Part shown: piece after piece, positions 23,365-32,037 of the stretch
How the letters are laid out: each line of letters opens with the position of its first letter
How positions within the stretch are numbered: position 1 is the stretch's first letter
From: Halioxenophilus aromaticivorans
GTDB lineage: Bacteria > Pseudomonadota > Gammaproteobacteria > Pseudomonadales > Cellvibrionaceae
Assembly (NCBI RefSeq): GCF_042850945.1
Contig: NZ_AP031496.1
Span: 4,712,001-4,776,000 of the forward strand
Direction of reading: 5' to 3'
Length of the DNA: 64,000 nt
Position numbers and translations under genes: made by a program
Notes under the pieces: model-generated
What the model saw: only the letters and a program-made list of their open reading frames with translations
Databases searched by the model: none
What the model was told of the DNA's origin: nothing

Positions 23365-25290
23365 ATGTCGGTTTCATCCAAGTTTATGTCCACCATTACG
23401 CTGGTCATCGTCGCCACCATAATTTGCGCCATGATTGGCGTCTACTTTGGCCAGTCAAAGCGCGTTACCAACCGAGCGGATTACGAAAGTAGCCTCAACG
23501 CGAAAGAAGCGTGGGCTCTATTGGATACCACCAATACACTGGTCAGTGAACAGGTTGCCGCCAGCATGAAACTGCTAAAGCTGCGAGCCTCACAGATTGG
23601 CGACCCGCGCTTGGGTGACCAGGTACAAGTAAAAAGCCGCCAGACCCGCGATCTTTACCTTGGCACCACAGCCATTGCCAATAACTTTTCAGTGGTGGAT
23701 GGGGTCACCGACATCATGGGTGGAACCGCCACCATTTTCGCACGTGACGGCGCCGACTATGTACGCGTATCAACCAACGTACAAACCGCCTCTGGTCGCG
23801 CAATTGGCACCATTCTTAGTCCCACCGGGGCGGCCATACAAAAAATTAATGCCGGCCAGGCTTACTACGGATTAGTGGACATATTAGGCAACCCGTACAT
23901 AACCGCCTACGAACCCATTATTACCAATAGCTCATCCAGCCCCATTGGTATTTGGTATGTCGGCTACAAAGCCAATCTAAATCACTTAGAAAAAATCATC
24001 TCTGAAAGCTCCATTTTGGACCACGGCTTCCTCGCCATCGTCGATAACAAAGGCAAACTGCGCAGCCATTCCAACGGCACCGAGCCCAGCCAAGTAGAGG
24101 AAATTATTGCCAACAATGCCGATGGCTGGGTCGTTCGGCGGGAGCCCTACGGCCCCTGGGGCTACGAAATCATTACCGCCTACTCCAAGGCAGAGGTGCA
24201 CAACGAAGTACTTAAATTGTCCCTGTTGACCAGCGCTGCTATTGCCGCCATCGGCCTTATTATTTTGGGCTTGGTGTATGTGCTGTTGAACTCAGTGGTA
24301 ATTCGTCCGCTACGCATCACCACCGAGCGCGTGCATACCATCGCAGAGGGGGACGGCGATCTCACCGCGCGGTTGAATCTGACCACCACCGATGAATTTG
24401 GCCAACTTGCCACGGCCTTCGACGGCCTGCTGGGCAAGGTACACACCACCGTGCAAACCGTTGCCCACCTGGCGCAACGGCTGACCCAGGCATCGGACAG
24501 ACTCAAACTCATTGCCGAGGACGCCAGCCAATCGGTAGCCAGCCAGAACCGAGAGATCGATATGATTGCCGCTGCCATTGAGCAGATGTCCACCAATGCT
24601 GCGGAGATTGGGCAGACGGCGGAGCAGGTAGCGGAGGCAACCTCACAGGCGGATCAGCAAACCCGCGATGGTGACCAACAGCTGGCGAAATCCGTCACAG
24701 TCACCGAACAACTGGCCCAACGTGTGGCCGCTTCCGCCACCACCATCACCGAGCTGGCCTCGGCCAGTGACGAAATTTCATCGGTGCTGGATGTGATTCG
24801 CTCCATTGCCGAGCAGACCAACTTGTTGGCATTGAATGCCGCCATCGAAGCTGCCCGGGCCGGTGAGCAAGGCCGAGGATTTGCCGTGGTAGCAGATGAA
24901 GTTCGCTCACTGGCCAGCCGCACCCAGTCTTCCACCGAGGAAGTGGACACCATGCTGAAACGCTTTAGCGCCAGCACCGAAGCTGCCCTGGCCACCATGC
25001 GCGATGCCGACAAATGCAGCAAAGACAACGTCGATGCGGTGCACGATTCGCGGCAACTAATCTCGGCCACCCTCAGTGCGGTGAGTAAACTCAACGAACA
25101 TGGCAGTATGATTGCGCAATCCATCAACCAGCAAAGTACGGCCGCCGGAGAAATCAGCACAACCATTCGCAATATATCGGCCTCGGCGGTGCGCAGTAGC
25201 GAACGCGCCAGCGATACTTTGGATGCATCGGCAGACTTACAATCGCTGTCGGCGGAGCTGGGCGATGCCATGAGCCGTTACCGCTTTTAA
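23365..25290 (+). CDS. Methyl-accepting chemotaxis protein with double-Cache sensor
   Basis: A 641-residue transmembrane chemoreceptor. The ATG at 23365 has GGAG 7 bases upstream. Helix 1 (about residues 8-28) and helix 2 (about 286-311) enclose a periplasmic Cache_3-Cache_2-type domain with GGTATIFARDG, NAGQAYYGLVDILG and PIGIWYVGYK. A HAMP linker (RPLRITTERVHTIAEGDGDLTARL) leads to the cytoplasmic signalling domain with the invariant hairpin AEQTNLLALNAAIEAARAGE and GRGFAVVADEVRSLA. It has no C-terminal CheR-binding pentapeptide. The ligand is unknown; related Cache domains bind small organic acids or amines. Its 3' end overlaps the convergent methyltransferase gene by 4 bases. Confidence 0.93.
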   Translation: MSVSSKFMSTITLVIVATIICAMIGVYFGQSKRVTNRADYESSLNAKEAWALLDTTNTLVSEQVAASMKLLKLRASQIGDPRLGDQVQVKSRQTRDLYLGTTAIANNFSVVDGVTDIMGGTATIFARDGADYVRVSTNVQTASGRAIGTILSPTGAAIQKINAGQAYYGLVDILGNPYITAYEPIITNSSSSPIGIWYVGYKANLNHLEKIISESSILDHGFLAIVDNKGKLRSHSNGTEPSQVEEIIANNADGWVVRREPYGPWGYEIITAYSKAEVHNEVLKLSLLTSAAIAAIGLIILGLVYVLLNSVVIRPLRITTERVHTIAEGDGDLTARLNLTTTDEFGQLATAFDGLLGKVHTTVQTVAHLAQRLTQASDRLKLIAEDASQSVASQNREIDMIAAAIEQMSTNAAEIGQTAEQVAEATSQADQQTRDGDQQLAKSVTVTEQLAQRVAASATTITELASASDEISSVLDVIRSIAEQTNLLALNAAIEAARAGEQGRGFAVVADEVRSLASRTQSSTEEVDTMLKRFSASTEAALATMRDADKCSKDNVDAVHDSRQLISATLSAVSKLNEHGSMIAQSINQQSTAAGEISTTIRNISASAVRSSERASDTLDASADLQSLSAELGDAMSRYRF

Positions 25291-25949
25291 AGAGTGCGCC
25301 CCCCGCGATACAAGTACACATTGTTAAATTCGTCGGATTCGGACAAATCCGGTACGGTGTGGCTGCGATGATGGCCAACAATGGTAAGGCCCGGAATCTC
25401 GGCACCGTGCAAGCGACAATCAGCCATCAACACCTCGCCATAACGGGCCAGCATGGTGGTCAGTAACGGCAGATTATCCCGATCGTAGAAGACATCCGCT
25501 ACGGTGATGATGTCCGTCGCCGGAGCGTTTTCCAGTGATTCACAGGTGGCCAGCTGCACACCATTGCGCTCAGCGTTGGCTTGCGCCGCCAGCAGGGCAA
25601 TCGGGTCTTGATCACACACCCACACTTGCTGCGCGCCCGCCAGGGTCGCGGCAATGGCCACCACGCCAGAACCCGCACCAAAATCCACTAGGGTTTTACC
25701 CGCCACCCAATCGGGGTTAGCCAGAATCTGGCCGGCCAACACCTGGCCACTGGCCCAACAAAACGACCAAAACGGCGGCTTATCCATCAGCTCTGCCGCC
25801 TGCTCATGGCTTAGCTGCCATTGGGGATAATCCGCCGCCAGAAGCCAAAGCTCTATTTTGGGACATCGAGGTAATTGCGTAGCCACCAACGCACCATTAG
25901 GGATCTTCACCTGAAGCTGGCGGGTTAGCTCTGCCAGTGACTCTTGCAT
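25287..25949 (-). CDS. Class I SAM-dependent methyltransferase, ETFB-lysine-methyltransferase-like
   Basis: A 220-residue Rossmann-fold methyltransferase. ATG 25949 has AAGGAA 10 bases upstream; an in-frame extension to 26033 is not supported. SAM-binding motif I is VDFGAGSGVVAIAA (about residues 87-100), followed by VWVCDQDPIAL as the acidic loop and ITVADVFYD as motif IV. The N-terminal LPRCPKIELWLL and PFWSFCWASGQVLA segments resemble the family that includes human ETFB lysine methyltransferase and bacterial PrmA-like enzymes. A protein substrate is likely but unproven. It stands alone and converges with the chemoreceptor. Confidence 0.8.
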   Translation of the reverse strand: MQESLAELTRQLQVKIPNGALVATQLPRCPKIELWLLAADYPQWQLSHEQAAELMDKPPFWSFCWASGQVLAGQILANPDWVAGKTLVDFGAGSGVVAIAATLAGAQQVWVCDQDPIALLAAQANAERNGVQLATCESLENAPATDIITVADVFYDRDNLPLLTTMLARYGEVLMADCRLHGAEIPGLTIVGHHRSHTVPDLSESDEFNNVYLYRGGRTL

Positions 25950-26444
25950 GCTTTTTATTTCCTTGTGTTTTACCTGTCGCCCGCATTGCCATAAACGGCG
26001 CTTCCGGCCACAGTCGATTGCGGGCTGCGGCATGGTTGGGAGATAAACATCCTAACCAACTAACTGAGGTTTGTTGCCGGTACGAATTTTGTATTTAACT
26101 GTATGTTGATGGCTTCGTTAAGGCGACTATTCAACAGTTTGTAGGCACATGTTTAACCAAACAAAATTGTCGCCAAACCTCACTGGTCGGGCGAGCCGAG
26201 CTGGGCTATACCTAAATTAGGTTCCGCCCAGCAGAGCAAGCAATTTGCCCTGGCCCGCCTCCTGAGCCGAAGTAACGCTCACTATCTCACAATAATAATC
26301 TCAACTCATTGCGCAAGCGATGCCCCGTGGCGTCTGCGTTTTTGAGCTATTTAAACCATTCAAACCGCTGCCGCCGCAAAACCCGCGGCTGGGTGTTTGA
26401 TGGCCTGTAAACAACTTGGGGGTTAACAAGAGGAAATATCCACT
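25950..26444. other. Intergenic region with nested inverted repeat
   Basis: No gene is supported in these 495 bases, which hold promoters of the methyltransferase (minus) and lipoprotein (plus) genes. At 26201-26231 an outer pair CTGGGC/GCCCAG encloses an inner pair ACCTAA/TTAGGT around a single A, giving a compact cruciform-like hairpin. No T run follows, so it is more likely a protein site or a structured transcript element than a terminator. Confidence 0.5.
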
Positions 26445-27704
26445 ATGAATTTACGGTTATGTTGTCGTTACCTATTGCTGGCAGGTTGTTGCGCCTATGG
26501 AGCAAACGGAACTGCTCAAACACTGGCCATGAGCGAAACACGCCTGGGCCAAATGCCCGCCACGGCGGCCGAGCTATCCTGGCAACAGCCATCGCAATCC
26601 GCCTCGCAACAAATACGACACGAGATAGACATGGCGCTATCCGAGTATGGGCCCTACTCGCCTCAGCTTGGCCAGCTCTACGCCTCCCTGGGCAGCCAAT
26701 TGCAAAACGAGCAAGATCATCTATCTGCACTGGGCGTGTTTAAATCTGCCATGCACGTAGAGCGCATTAATCAAGGCCTCTATTCCAGCAGCCAAGAGCA
26801 CATTTTAGACGCCATGGTGCGCAGCGCCCTGGCACTGAAAGACTGGCAACTGGCAGACGACTTTTTACACCATTGGCAATGGCTGGCCGACGAGCACGGC
26901 AGCAACGGCCCCGACGCTTACCTGCGCGGTGTGCGCTCTCTGGCACGGGAGCATTTAAACGCCTTTTTCGGCGGAAACTCGCTGAGCAGCACGGCGGCAG
27001 AATTGCACATCGTAAAAGCAGACTATTGGTTTACCACAGCGGTCAACTCCCTGGAACAACACGGCCAGCAAGATCAATCGATGTTGCCCTGGCTGCAGGA
27101 TATAACATTAACAGCTTACTATTTGTCGTTGATGTCGGCAGAAAAAAAACGCCCAATTGAGCCGACTAAAATTGATGGTGAGCCCGACGTATTAAAAAGT
27201 AATTTGAGCCAAGCCAACTTTTTAATGGAGCAGTATCGCAAGGGAAAAGACGCCATTGAACGCATGATAGAAATACACAGCCAGGAAGCTCAGGGCGACA
27301 TTCACCCCCAGGTGGAGGCGGAAATTTTACTGGCCGACTGGTATCAACTTTACAACCGGCCGGAATCTGCCAAAAAACAGTACAACAGAGCCTACGATTT
27401 ACTGCTCAGTAATTTAAATTATCACCAACCTGGCGAAGAAATTGTCCGCATGCCAGTAGGCCTGCCGGAAGTGGAATCCCAGCGGGCCAATAAAAACGCA
27501 TTGGCACAGAAAATCGTCATTCGCTATGACGTTTCCTGGCGAGGCAATGCCAGCAATCTCACCGTGTTGGAAAACCCAGGTATTGAAGTCGGTGAAATCA
27601 GCGACATAAAACAAGCCATTCTAGGACGAAAGTACCGCCCTAAATTAATTAATGGCGTGGCCACGGACGCCCAAGGGGTTATAGAGCATTTCCCAATTCC
27701 TTAA
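26445..27704 (+). CDS. TPR-type lipoprotein with TonB C-terminal-like domain
   Basis: A 419-residue exported protein. AGAGGA lies 10 bases before the ATG; the signal carries a lipobox LAGC (Cys15). Helical repeats from about residue 50 to 330 resemble tetratricopeptide repeats (GQLYASLGSQLQNEQDHLSALGVFKSAM, LLADWYQLYNRPESAKKQYNRAY). The last 65 residues (VIRYDVSWRGNASNLTVLE ... IKQAILGRKYRPKLINGVATD) resemble the beta-alpha-beta fold of the TonB C-terminal domain, including the W/RKYRP-x-x-x-NG signature, but there is no TonB transmembrane helix. Such TPR plus TonB_C-like proteins occur in marine gammaproteobacteria with unknown roles. It is monocistronic and ends at a strong terminator. Confidence 0.7.
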   Translation: MNLRLCCRYLLLAGCCAYGANGTAQTLAMSETRLGQMPATAAELSWQQPSQSASQQIRHEIDMALSEYGPYSPQLGQLYASLGSQLQNEQDHLSALGVFKSAMHVERINQGLYSSSQEHILDAMVRSALALKDWQLADDFLHHWQWLADEHGSNGPDAYLRGVRSLAREHLNAFFGGNSLSSTAAELHIVKADYWFTTAVNSLEQHGQQDQSMLPWLQDITLTAYYLSLMSAEKKRPIEPTKIDGEPDVLKSNLSQANFLMEQYRKGKDAIERMIEIHSQEAQGDIHPQVEAEILLADWYQLYNRPESAKKQYNRAYDLLLSNLNYHQPGEEIVRMPVGLPEVESQRANKNALAQKIVIRYDVSWRGNASNLTVLENPGIEVGEISDIKQAILGRKYRPKLINGVATDAQGVIEHFPIP

Positions 27705-27724
27705 TGCCTGAGGTTGCAAATAAC

Positions 27725-27768
27725 AAACCCGGCTTCCTAGCCTATTAATTAGGAAGCCGGGTTTTTTA
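27725..27768 (+). terminator. Rho-independent terminator
   Basis: A 13-base-pair stem, ACCCGGCTTCCTA (27727-27739) with TAGGAAGCCGGGT (27750-27762), followed by six T. It lies 20 bases past the lipoprotein gene. Confidence 0.95.
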
Positions 27769-28055
27769 TTCAGTAAAATTAGCGACACCGGCGCGTTCTG
27801 CTATCTTCCAGCTATAACCCCACTCATTACCTAAACACAGTCCGCCGTTAATGTCGCTCTACCCGCCATATGATATAAAGTAATGCAGTATTCCCGCCAA
27901 AACTCCAACGCTCTTCTATACTTTTAAGCACAATACGGTAAACCGTGCGTCTACTTTATGGGTCACAATTACTGTCATACGTTGAACAAAACGACCACCT
28001 TCGTACTCATTACAGTAGCAACTAAAACTTTATAATTTGAAACACCCAAACAGCA
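27769..28055 (+). promoter_or_regulatory. Upstream region of the BarA-like hybrid kinase
   Basis: With the terminator this forms a 351-base gene-free stretch. A TATAAT at 28031-28036 lies 20 bases before the kinase ATG; a well-placed -35 is not visible and the short leader would carry no clear ribosome site. Nothing else stands out. Confidence 0.3.
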
Positions 28056-30908
28056 ATGAACGGTATCCGTAAACGCCTGCTAGGATCGCTAACGGCGAAA
28101 TTGATCCTGCCTACCCTGGCCTGCCTCGGGCTCGCGTTCGGATTAGCTTTGGCCGCCATTGTGGTTACGTCCCAGCGCACCGAGCAAGTCTTGCTCGCGA
28201 CGCAAATAGCCACTGTCGCTGAAACCATCAGCATCGCCGCGGATACCAACCCAACTGCTGAGGTTTTACAAACCGTGGTACGCCAACTGGCGTCCAAGCC
28301 TATCTTTGATCGACTGGTCATCGTCGATGGCCACGCCGAGCGCATCGTGGCAGACAGTGCATTTAGCGGTGTGCAGTCACTTTCCACCAATCTAAACAGC
28401 TCGCAAAAACAAGTATTCCGAGCCGCAATGTTAGGTGCAAAGCAGCCAGATAATCACAACACACGCTATTTGAAGCTAGGCATAGAAACCCCCTCCCTGG
28501 ACTCGCTCTCCAGCTTGTGGCTGATGGTTGAACTGAACAAAAACACCAGCCTTACCGCTAAACAAAATATCTATTCTGCAGCTTTTTTATTTGTGGTGGC
28601 CTTTGCCGCTTGTGCGGTATTTACCTATTGGCTGTTCCGCCACCAACTCATAGGCCCGCTGCACGAATTTGTCGCCGTAGTTCAGGGCCGTTACAGCGAC
28701 GGCTTTTTGCCAAAAATCAAACACTCTCGCACCGACGACCTAGGACTCTTCGCCGACGCCTATAACGACTTGGTGCAAGATAACTTCCAGCATCAAACCA
28801 AACTCATCGCCTATAACCACGAGCTAAGCCAAGCGCGGGATCAAGCCGATGTAGCGAGCCTAGCTAAATCGGAATTTTTGGCCAGCATGAGCCACGAAAT
28901 TCGCACACCGCTCAATGGCGTTCTCGGTATGATTCAACTGTTAGAGAGCACCCAGCTAAACCCTGACCAGCGCTACAAACTCAGCATGGCAAAGACCTCC
29001 GGTGAATCCTTGTTAACGTTGATCAATGACATTTTGGATTTCTCCAAAATTGAAGCCAACAAAATGGAAATTGAGCAGCGTGATTTTAATCTGCGCAAAA
29101 TGATTGGCGAAACCGTAGAATCCATGGCGCTACCGGCACAAAGTAAAAATGTTGAATTGGTATTAGATTTAAGCGATATCACCGTGGATAGAGTCTGCGG
29201 TGACAGCGCTCGGCTACGCCAGATATTAATTAATCTGGTGAGTAACGCCGTAAAATTTACTGAACACGGCGAGATATTTGTGCGCGCCGCCCTAGAAACA
29301 AGCGGCAACGCGCAGCACCTAGTGTGCTCGGTGCACGACACCGGCATTGGTATTCCACCGCACAAATTAGACGGCCTATTCGACACCTTTACCCAGGTAG
29401 ATGCCTCTACCACGCGCAAATACGGTGGCACTGGCCTTGGCTTGGCCATTACGCAAAAATTGTGTTCCTTAATGGGCGGTGAGATATCGGTGCAAAGCCA
29501 GCCGGGCAAAGGCAGCTGCTTTACCGTAAAAGTTGAATTACAAGCGGCAAAAGAGGCTAAACAAATCCGCCCTAACGTTGATGTATCGGCTTTTTACTTG
29601 GTGATTATTTGCGACGATCAAAGTCTGTACATGTCGATGCAACGCCAACTTACTCTATGGGGTATTACAGCGTTATCCGCCAACAGCATCGTCGCCGCCG
29701 CCAACGTTATAAAACAGTACCCAAATACTGAGCAACAATGCCTGGCGCTTTTTGACCAAACCCTATTTGAAAAAAACCGCGTTTACAATTTACAGGTAAT
29801 GACGTCTTCTGCCCTTGCGGCCGTGGAATTTGTATTACTGAATAAAATCAATCACAACTATAACGCGAGCGAACTGATCAAATGGCGATTCTCCAGTCAT
29901 TTCACAAAACCAATAACCGAGCAAAAGTTATTTAAGATTTTTGCCATGGCGCAACACCCTCGGCAACAATTACTGGAGCAACACCGCAAAGAGGAAGCCA
30001 GCGCCAACCCAAGCAAGCAAAATATCACGGTACTGCTGGTGGAAGATGATCATATTAACCAGGAAGTTTTTATCGCAATGATTGAACAGTATCGATTGGA
30101 CGCGGTGATTGCACAAAATGGCCTAGAAGCCACAGCCCTACTAGCGGACCCAAACCAACAGTGCGACTTAGTTTTTATGGATTGCCAGATGCCGGTGATG
30201 GATGGCTATCAAGCTGCCCAGGCCATCCGAAGTGAATCAGATCTCTCCCCGGTAAAATCCATACCCATTATTGCATTAACCGCCAATGCGGTGGACGGCG
30301 ATAAAGACAAGTGCTTAAAAAGCGGCATGGACGATTATCTAACCAAGCCGATCAACGCTGAGAAACTGCGCGCCACACTGGCGAAGTTTTTATCCTTTGA
30401 CCAAACCACGGCCCTGGCCAGCAAACACCCCAGCGATCACTCACAAGCACGCACTACGGCCGAGCTGCGCGTGTGGGATAGATCTGCGGTGCTGGAGCAG
30501 TTGTCTGGCAACGAGGATCAACTGGCGCAGATGGTGAAACTCTATTTAAGGCAGTGCCCTGGTTTAAAACAGGAATTGTTGGAGGATTTCGACAACCAGG
30601 ATATGGAATCCTTACAGCAGAGTGCGCAATTGGTTACCGATATTGCCCGCAGCTTAAGCCTGAACAGCTTGATTAGTACAGGAATAAAACTTGGCAAATA
30701 CAGCCAATTTTACAGCCAAGAGCTGGCCGCGTTAGTGAACGAGGCCATTGCCAAGATGCATCAATGTGAACTTGTATTTTGGGCCTACTACCCGCAGATA
30801 AAAACGCAACTAGAAGATACCCGGCAGGTGAGCAAAGCCGCTGGGGCCACTGTGGTTGATTCCGGCGCTGTAGACGCTAATGTTCAGGGCGAGCTAAAAA
30901 CGTCCTGA
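28056..30908 (+). CDS. BarA-like hybrid histidine kinase with defective Hpt region
   Basis: A 950-residue membrane kinase. Helices at about 13-38 and 172-194 flank a short periplasmic sensor; a HAMP linker follows. HisKA has His280 in SMSHEIRTPLNG; the ATPase domain has NLVSNAVKF, HDTGIGI and GGTGLGLAI. Residues about 510-632 look like a degenerate receiver (IICDDQ, ALFDQT, HFTKPI). A full receiver follows with VEDDHINQE, Asp709 in FMDCQMPVMDG and KPIN. The C-terminal stretch (about 815-905) resembles an Hpt domain, but the phospho-accepting His site (usually A-H-x-L-K-G) reads AQLVTD. Phosphotransfer must then use an external Hpt or end at the receiver. No partner regulator is adjacent. The start lacks a good ribosome site. 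Confidence 0.88.
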   Translation: MNGIRKRLLGSLTAKLILPTLACLGLAFGLALAAIVVTSQRTEQVLLATQIATVAETISIAADTNPTAEVLQTVVRQLASKPIFDRLVIVDGHAERIVADSAFSGVQSLSTNLNSSQKQVFRAAMLGAKQPDNHNTRYLKLGIETPSLDSLSSLWLMVELNKNTSLTAKQNIYSAAFLFVVAFAACAVFTYWLFRHQLIGPLHEFVAVVQGRYSDGFLPKIKHSRTDDLGLFADAYNDLVQDNFQHQTKLIAYNHELSQARDQADVASLAKSEFLASMSHEIRTPLNGVLGMIQLLESTQLNPDQRYKLSMAKTSGESLLTLINDILDFSKIEANKMEIEQRDFNLRKMIGETVESMALPAQSKNVELVLDLSDITVDRVCGDSARLRQILINLVSNAVKFTEHGEIFVRAALETSGNAQHLVCSVHDTGIGIPPHKLDGLFDTFTQVDASTTRKYGGTGLGLAITQKLCSLMGGEISVQSQPGKGSCFTVKVELQAAKEAKQIRPNVDVSAFYLVIICDDQSLYMSMQRQLTLWGITALSANSIVAAANVIKQYPNTEQQCLALFDQTLFEKNRVYNLQVMTSSALAAVEFVLLNKINHNYNASELIKWRFSSHFTKPITEQKLFKIFAMAQHPRQQLLEQHRKEEASANPSKQNITVLLVEDDHINQEVFIAMIEQYRLDAVIAQNGLEATALLADPNQQCDLVFMDCQMPVMDGYQAAQAIRSESDLSPVKSIPIIALTANAVDGDKDKCLKSGMDDYLTKPINAEKLRATLAKFLSFDQTTALASKHPSDHSQARTTAELRVWDRSAVLEQLSGNEDQLAQMVKLYLRQCPGLKQELLEDFDNQDMESLQQSAQLVTDIARSLSLNSLISTGIKLGKYSQFYSQELAALVNEAIAKMHQCELVFWAYYPQIKTQLEDTRQVSKAAGATVVDSGAVDANVQGELKTS

Positions 30909-31038
30909 GCTCGGAATATTCCCAGTGATCCGATATTTCCCTACATAAATCGCAGGAGAGTTGGGCGACACTAAAAGACCACACCCAATCCAGCATCGCT
31001 ATTCGCCAGTACCGGATTCTATGGGGTACTTAAGCCGC

Positions 31039-31077
31039 TCCCCTTACCTGTTCCCCTTACCTGCTCGCCTTACGCTG
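31039..31077. repeat. 13-base tandem repeat directly after the ParA-like gene
   Basis: Three units of 13 bases at 31039-31051, 31052-31064 and 31065-31077 (TCCCCTTACCTGT, TCCCCTTACCTGC, TCGCCTTACGCTG on the plus strand). The array ends exactly at the stop codon of the minus-strand ATPase gene. Confidence 0.88.
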
Positions 31078-31764
31078 TTACTTAAAGGCTAGGTCTATCT
31101 CGCGGTAGCTGTCCTGCAGCCATTTTTTGGCTCGCTGGCGCTCAATAGCGGACATCGCCTTAGTGTTGTTGGTGGCGGCCCAAAAACTGAAGTTATAAAA
31201 ATCTATCTTTTGGGTAAGTCCGGCCACTAATTTAGGCAAGGTAACGAATACGGCACCTGCGGCCTTGGCTTTTTTGGCAATCTCTGAATTGTCAAAGAAG
31301 CTGAAATCTTGACCCCGGCCCTGGTTTTTTACCACAATCAATTGCATGGGGCTATCGCCGTAACGGCGCAGGTATTTATCTAACAACCGAGCAGAATCCG
31401 CGCCGTCGTCCATTACGTGCCAAAAATAAACCGTTGCGTCTATTTCTGTTAAAAACTCAAACAAGTCGCTTTCTTCAATCCACACATCCAAGTGCTTTGC
31501 GGTTTGCGCGGCCAAATCGACGATGATTTCCAACTCCGGCTTCTCTTCCGCCTGCTTTAAGATTTCATCCAAGCTTTCCAGATCGTCCACTTTCACGGCC
31601 TTGGTGTAATCGGCGTAAAAGCGGCTAAGCGTCGCGTGGGACTGATCGCTGTCGTAATTGGCAAACGGCTTTTTCTGATCGATAAAATACTGAGCTAACA
31701 CACGAGATGTGAACGACTTACCCACACCGCCTTTTTCACCGCTGATAAAATGAATTCTAGCCAT
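31078..31764 (-). CDS. Orphan ParA/MinD-superfamily ATPase
   Basis: A 228-residue P-loop ATPase. The ATG at 31764 has AGAGGA 5 bases upstream and places the deviant Walker A motif at residues 8-16 (SGEKGGVGKS) near the N-terminus, as usual; an in-frame extension to 31791 is rejected. Other elements are YDSDQSHATLSRFY after strand 2 and EIIVDLAAQT as the Walker B region. There is no ParB, no parS-like palindrome and no chemotaxis or cellulose genes beside it, so chromosome partitioning, BcsQ and ParC roles are not supported. Similar stand-alone ATPases occur on plasmids and chromosomes as mobilization-associated proteins. The role is unknown. A 13-base tandem repeat abuts its stop codon. Confidence 0.75.
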   Translation of the reverse strand: MARIHFISGEKGGVGKSFTSRVLAQYFIDQKKPFANYDSDQSHATLSRFYADYTKAVKVDDLESLDEILKQAEEKPELEIIVDLAAQTAKHLDVWIEESDLFEFLTEIDATVYFWHVMDDGADSARLLDKYLRRYGDSPMQLIVVKNQGRGQDFSFFDNSEIAKKAKAAGAVFVTLPKLVAGLTQKIDFYNFSFWAATNNTKAMSAIERQRAKKWLQDSYREIDLAFK

Positions 31765-32037
31765 TGCTTCCTCTGCGTTGAATCGCACCAATAAGATGCA
31801 CTGTATTTATTGCTCTGCCTTCGTGGGCAGGGTGTCGAAGAGTACCTTAAATTTGTGACTAAAAAAATAAGCACCGCTTGTAGCCAAGCGTAAGAGAAAG
31901 CGGCGCCAATAGTTTTCAATAAGCGTCAAGATTGCCAGAAGGGCCCTATTTTGGCCATTTATCTTTGATTGGTCACAAATCTGACTCGTTAGGCAAATAA
32001 GGTTACGCCATTATTCTCTTACCCCACGAGGCTCACA

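Noticed and set aside
23100..26200. Similarity between the GC-rich intergenic stretches near 23100 and 26180 (CCTCACT...CGAGC)
   Set aside because: Only short scattered matches; not enough to call a repeated element by eye.
31078..31764. ParAB partition locus or plasmid origin
   Set aside because: No parB gene, no parS-like palindrome and no replication gene; the surrounding genes are chromosomal housekeeping types.
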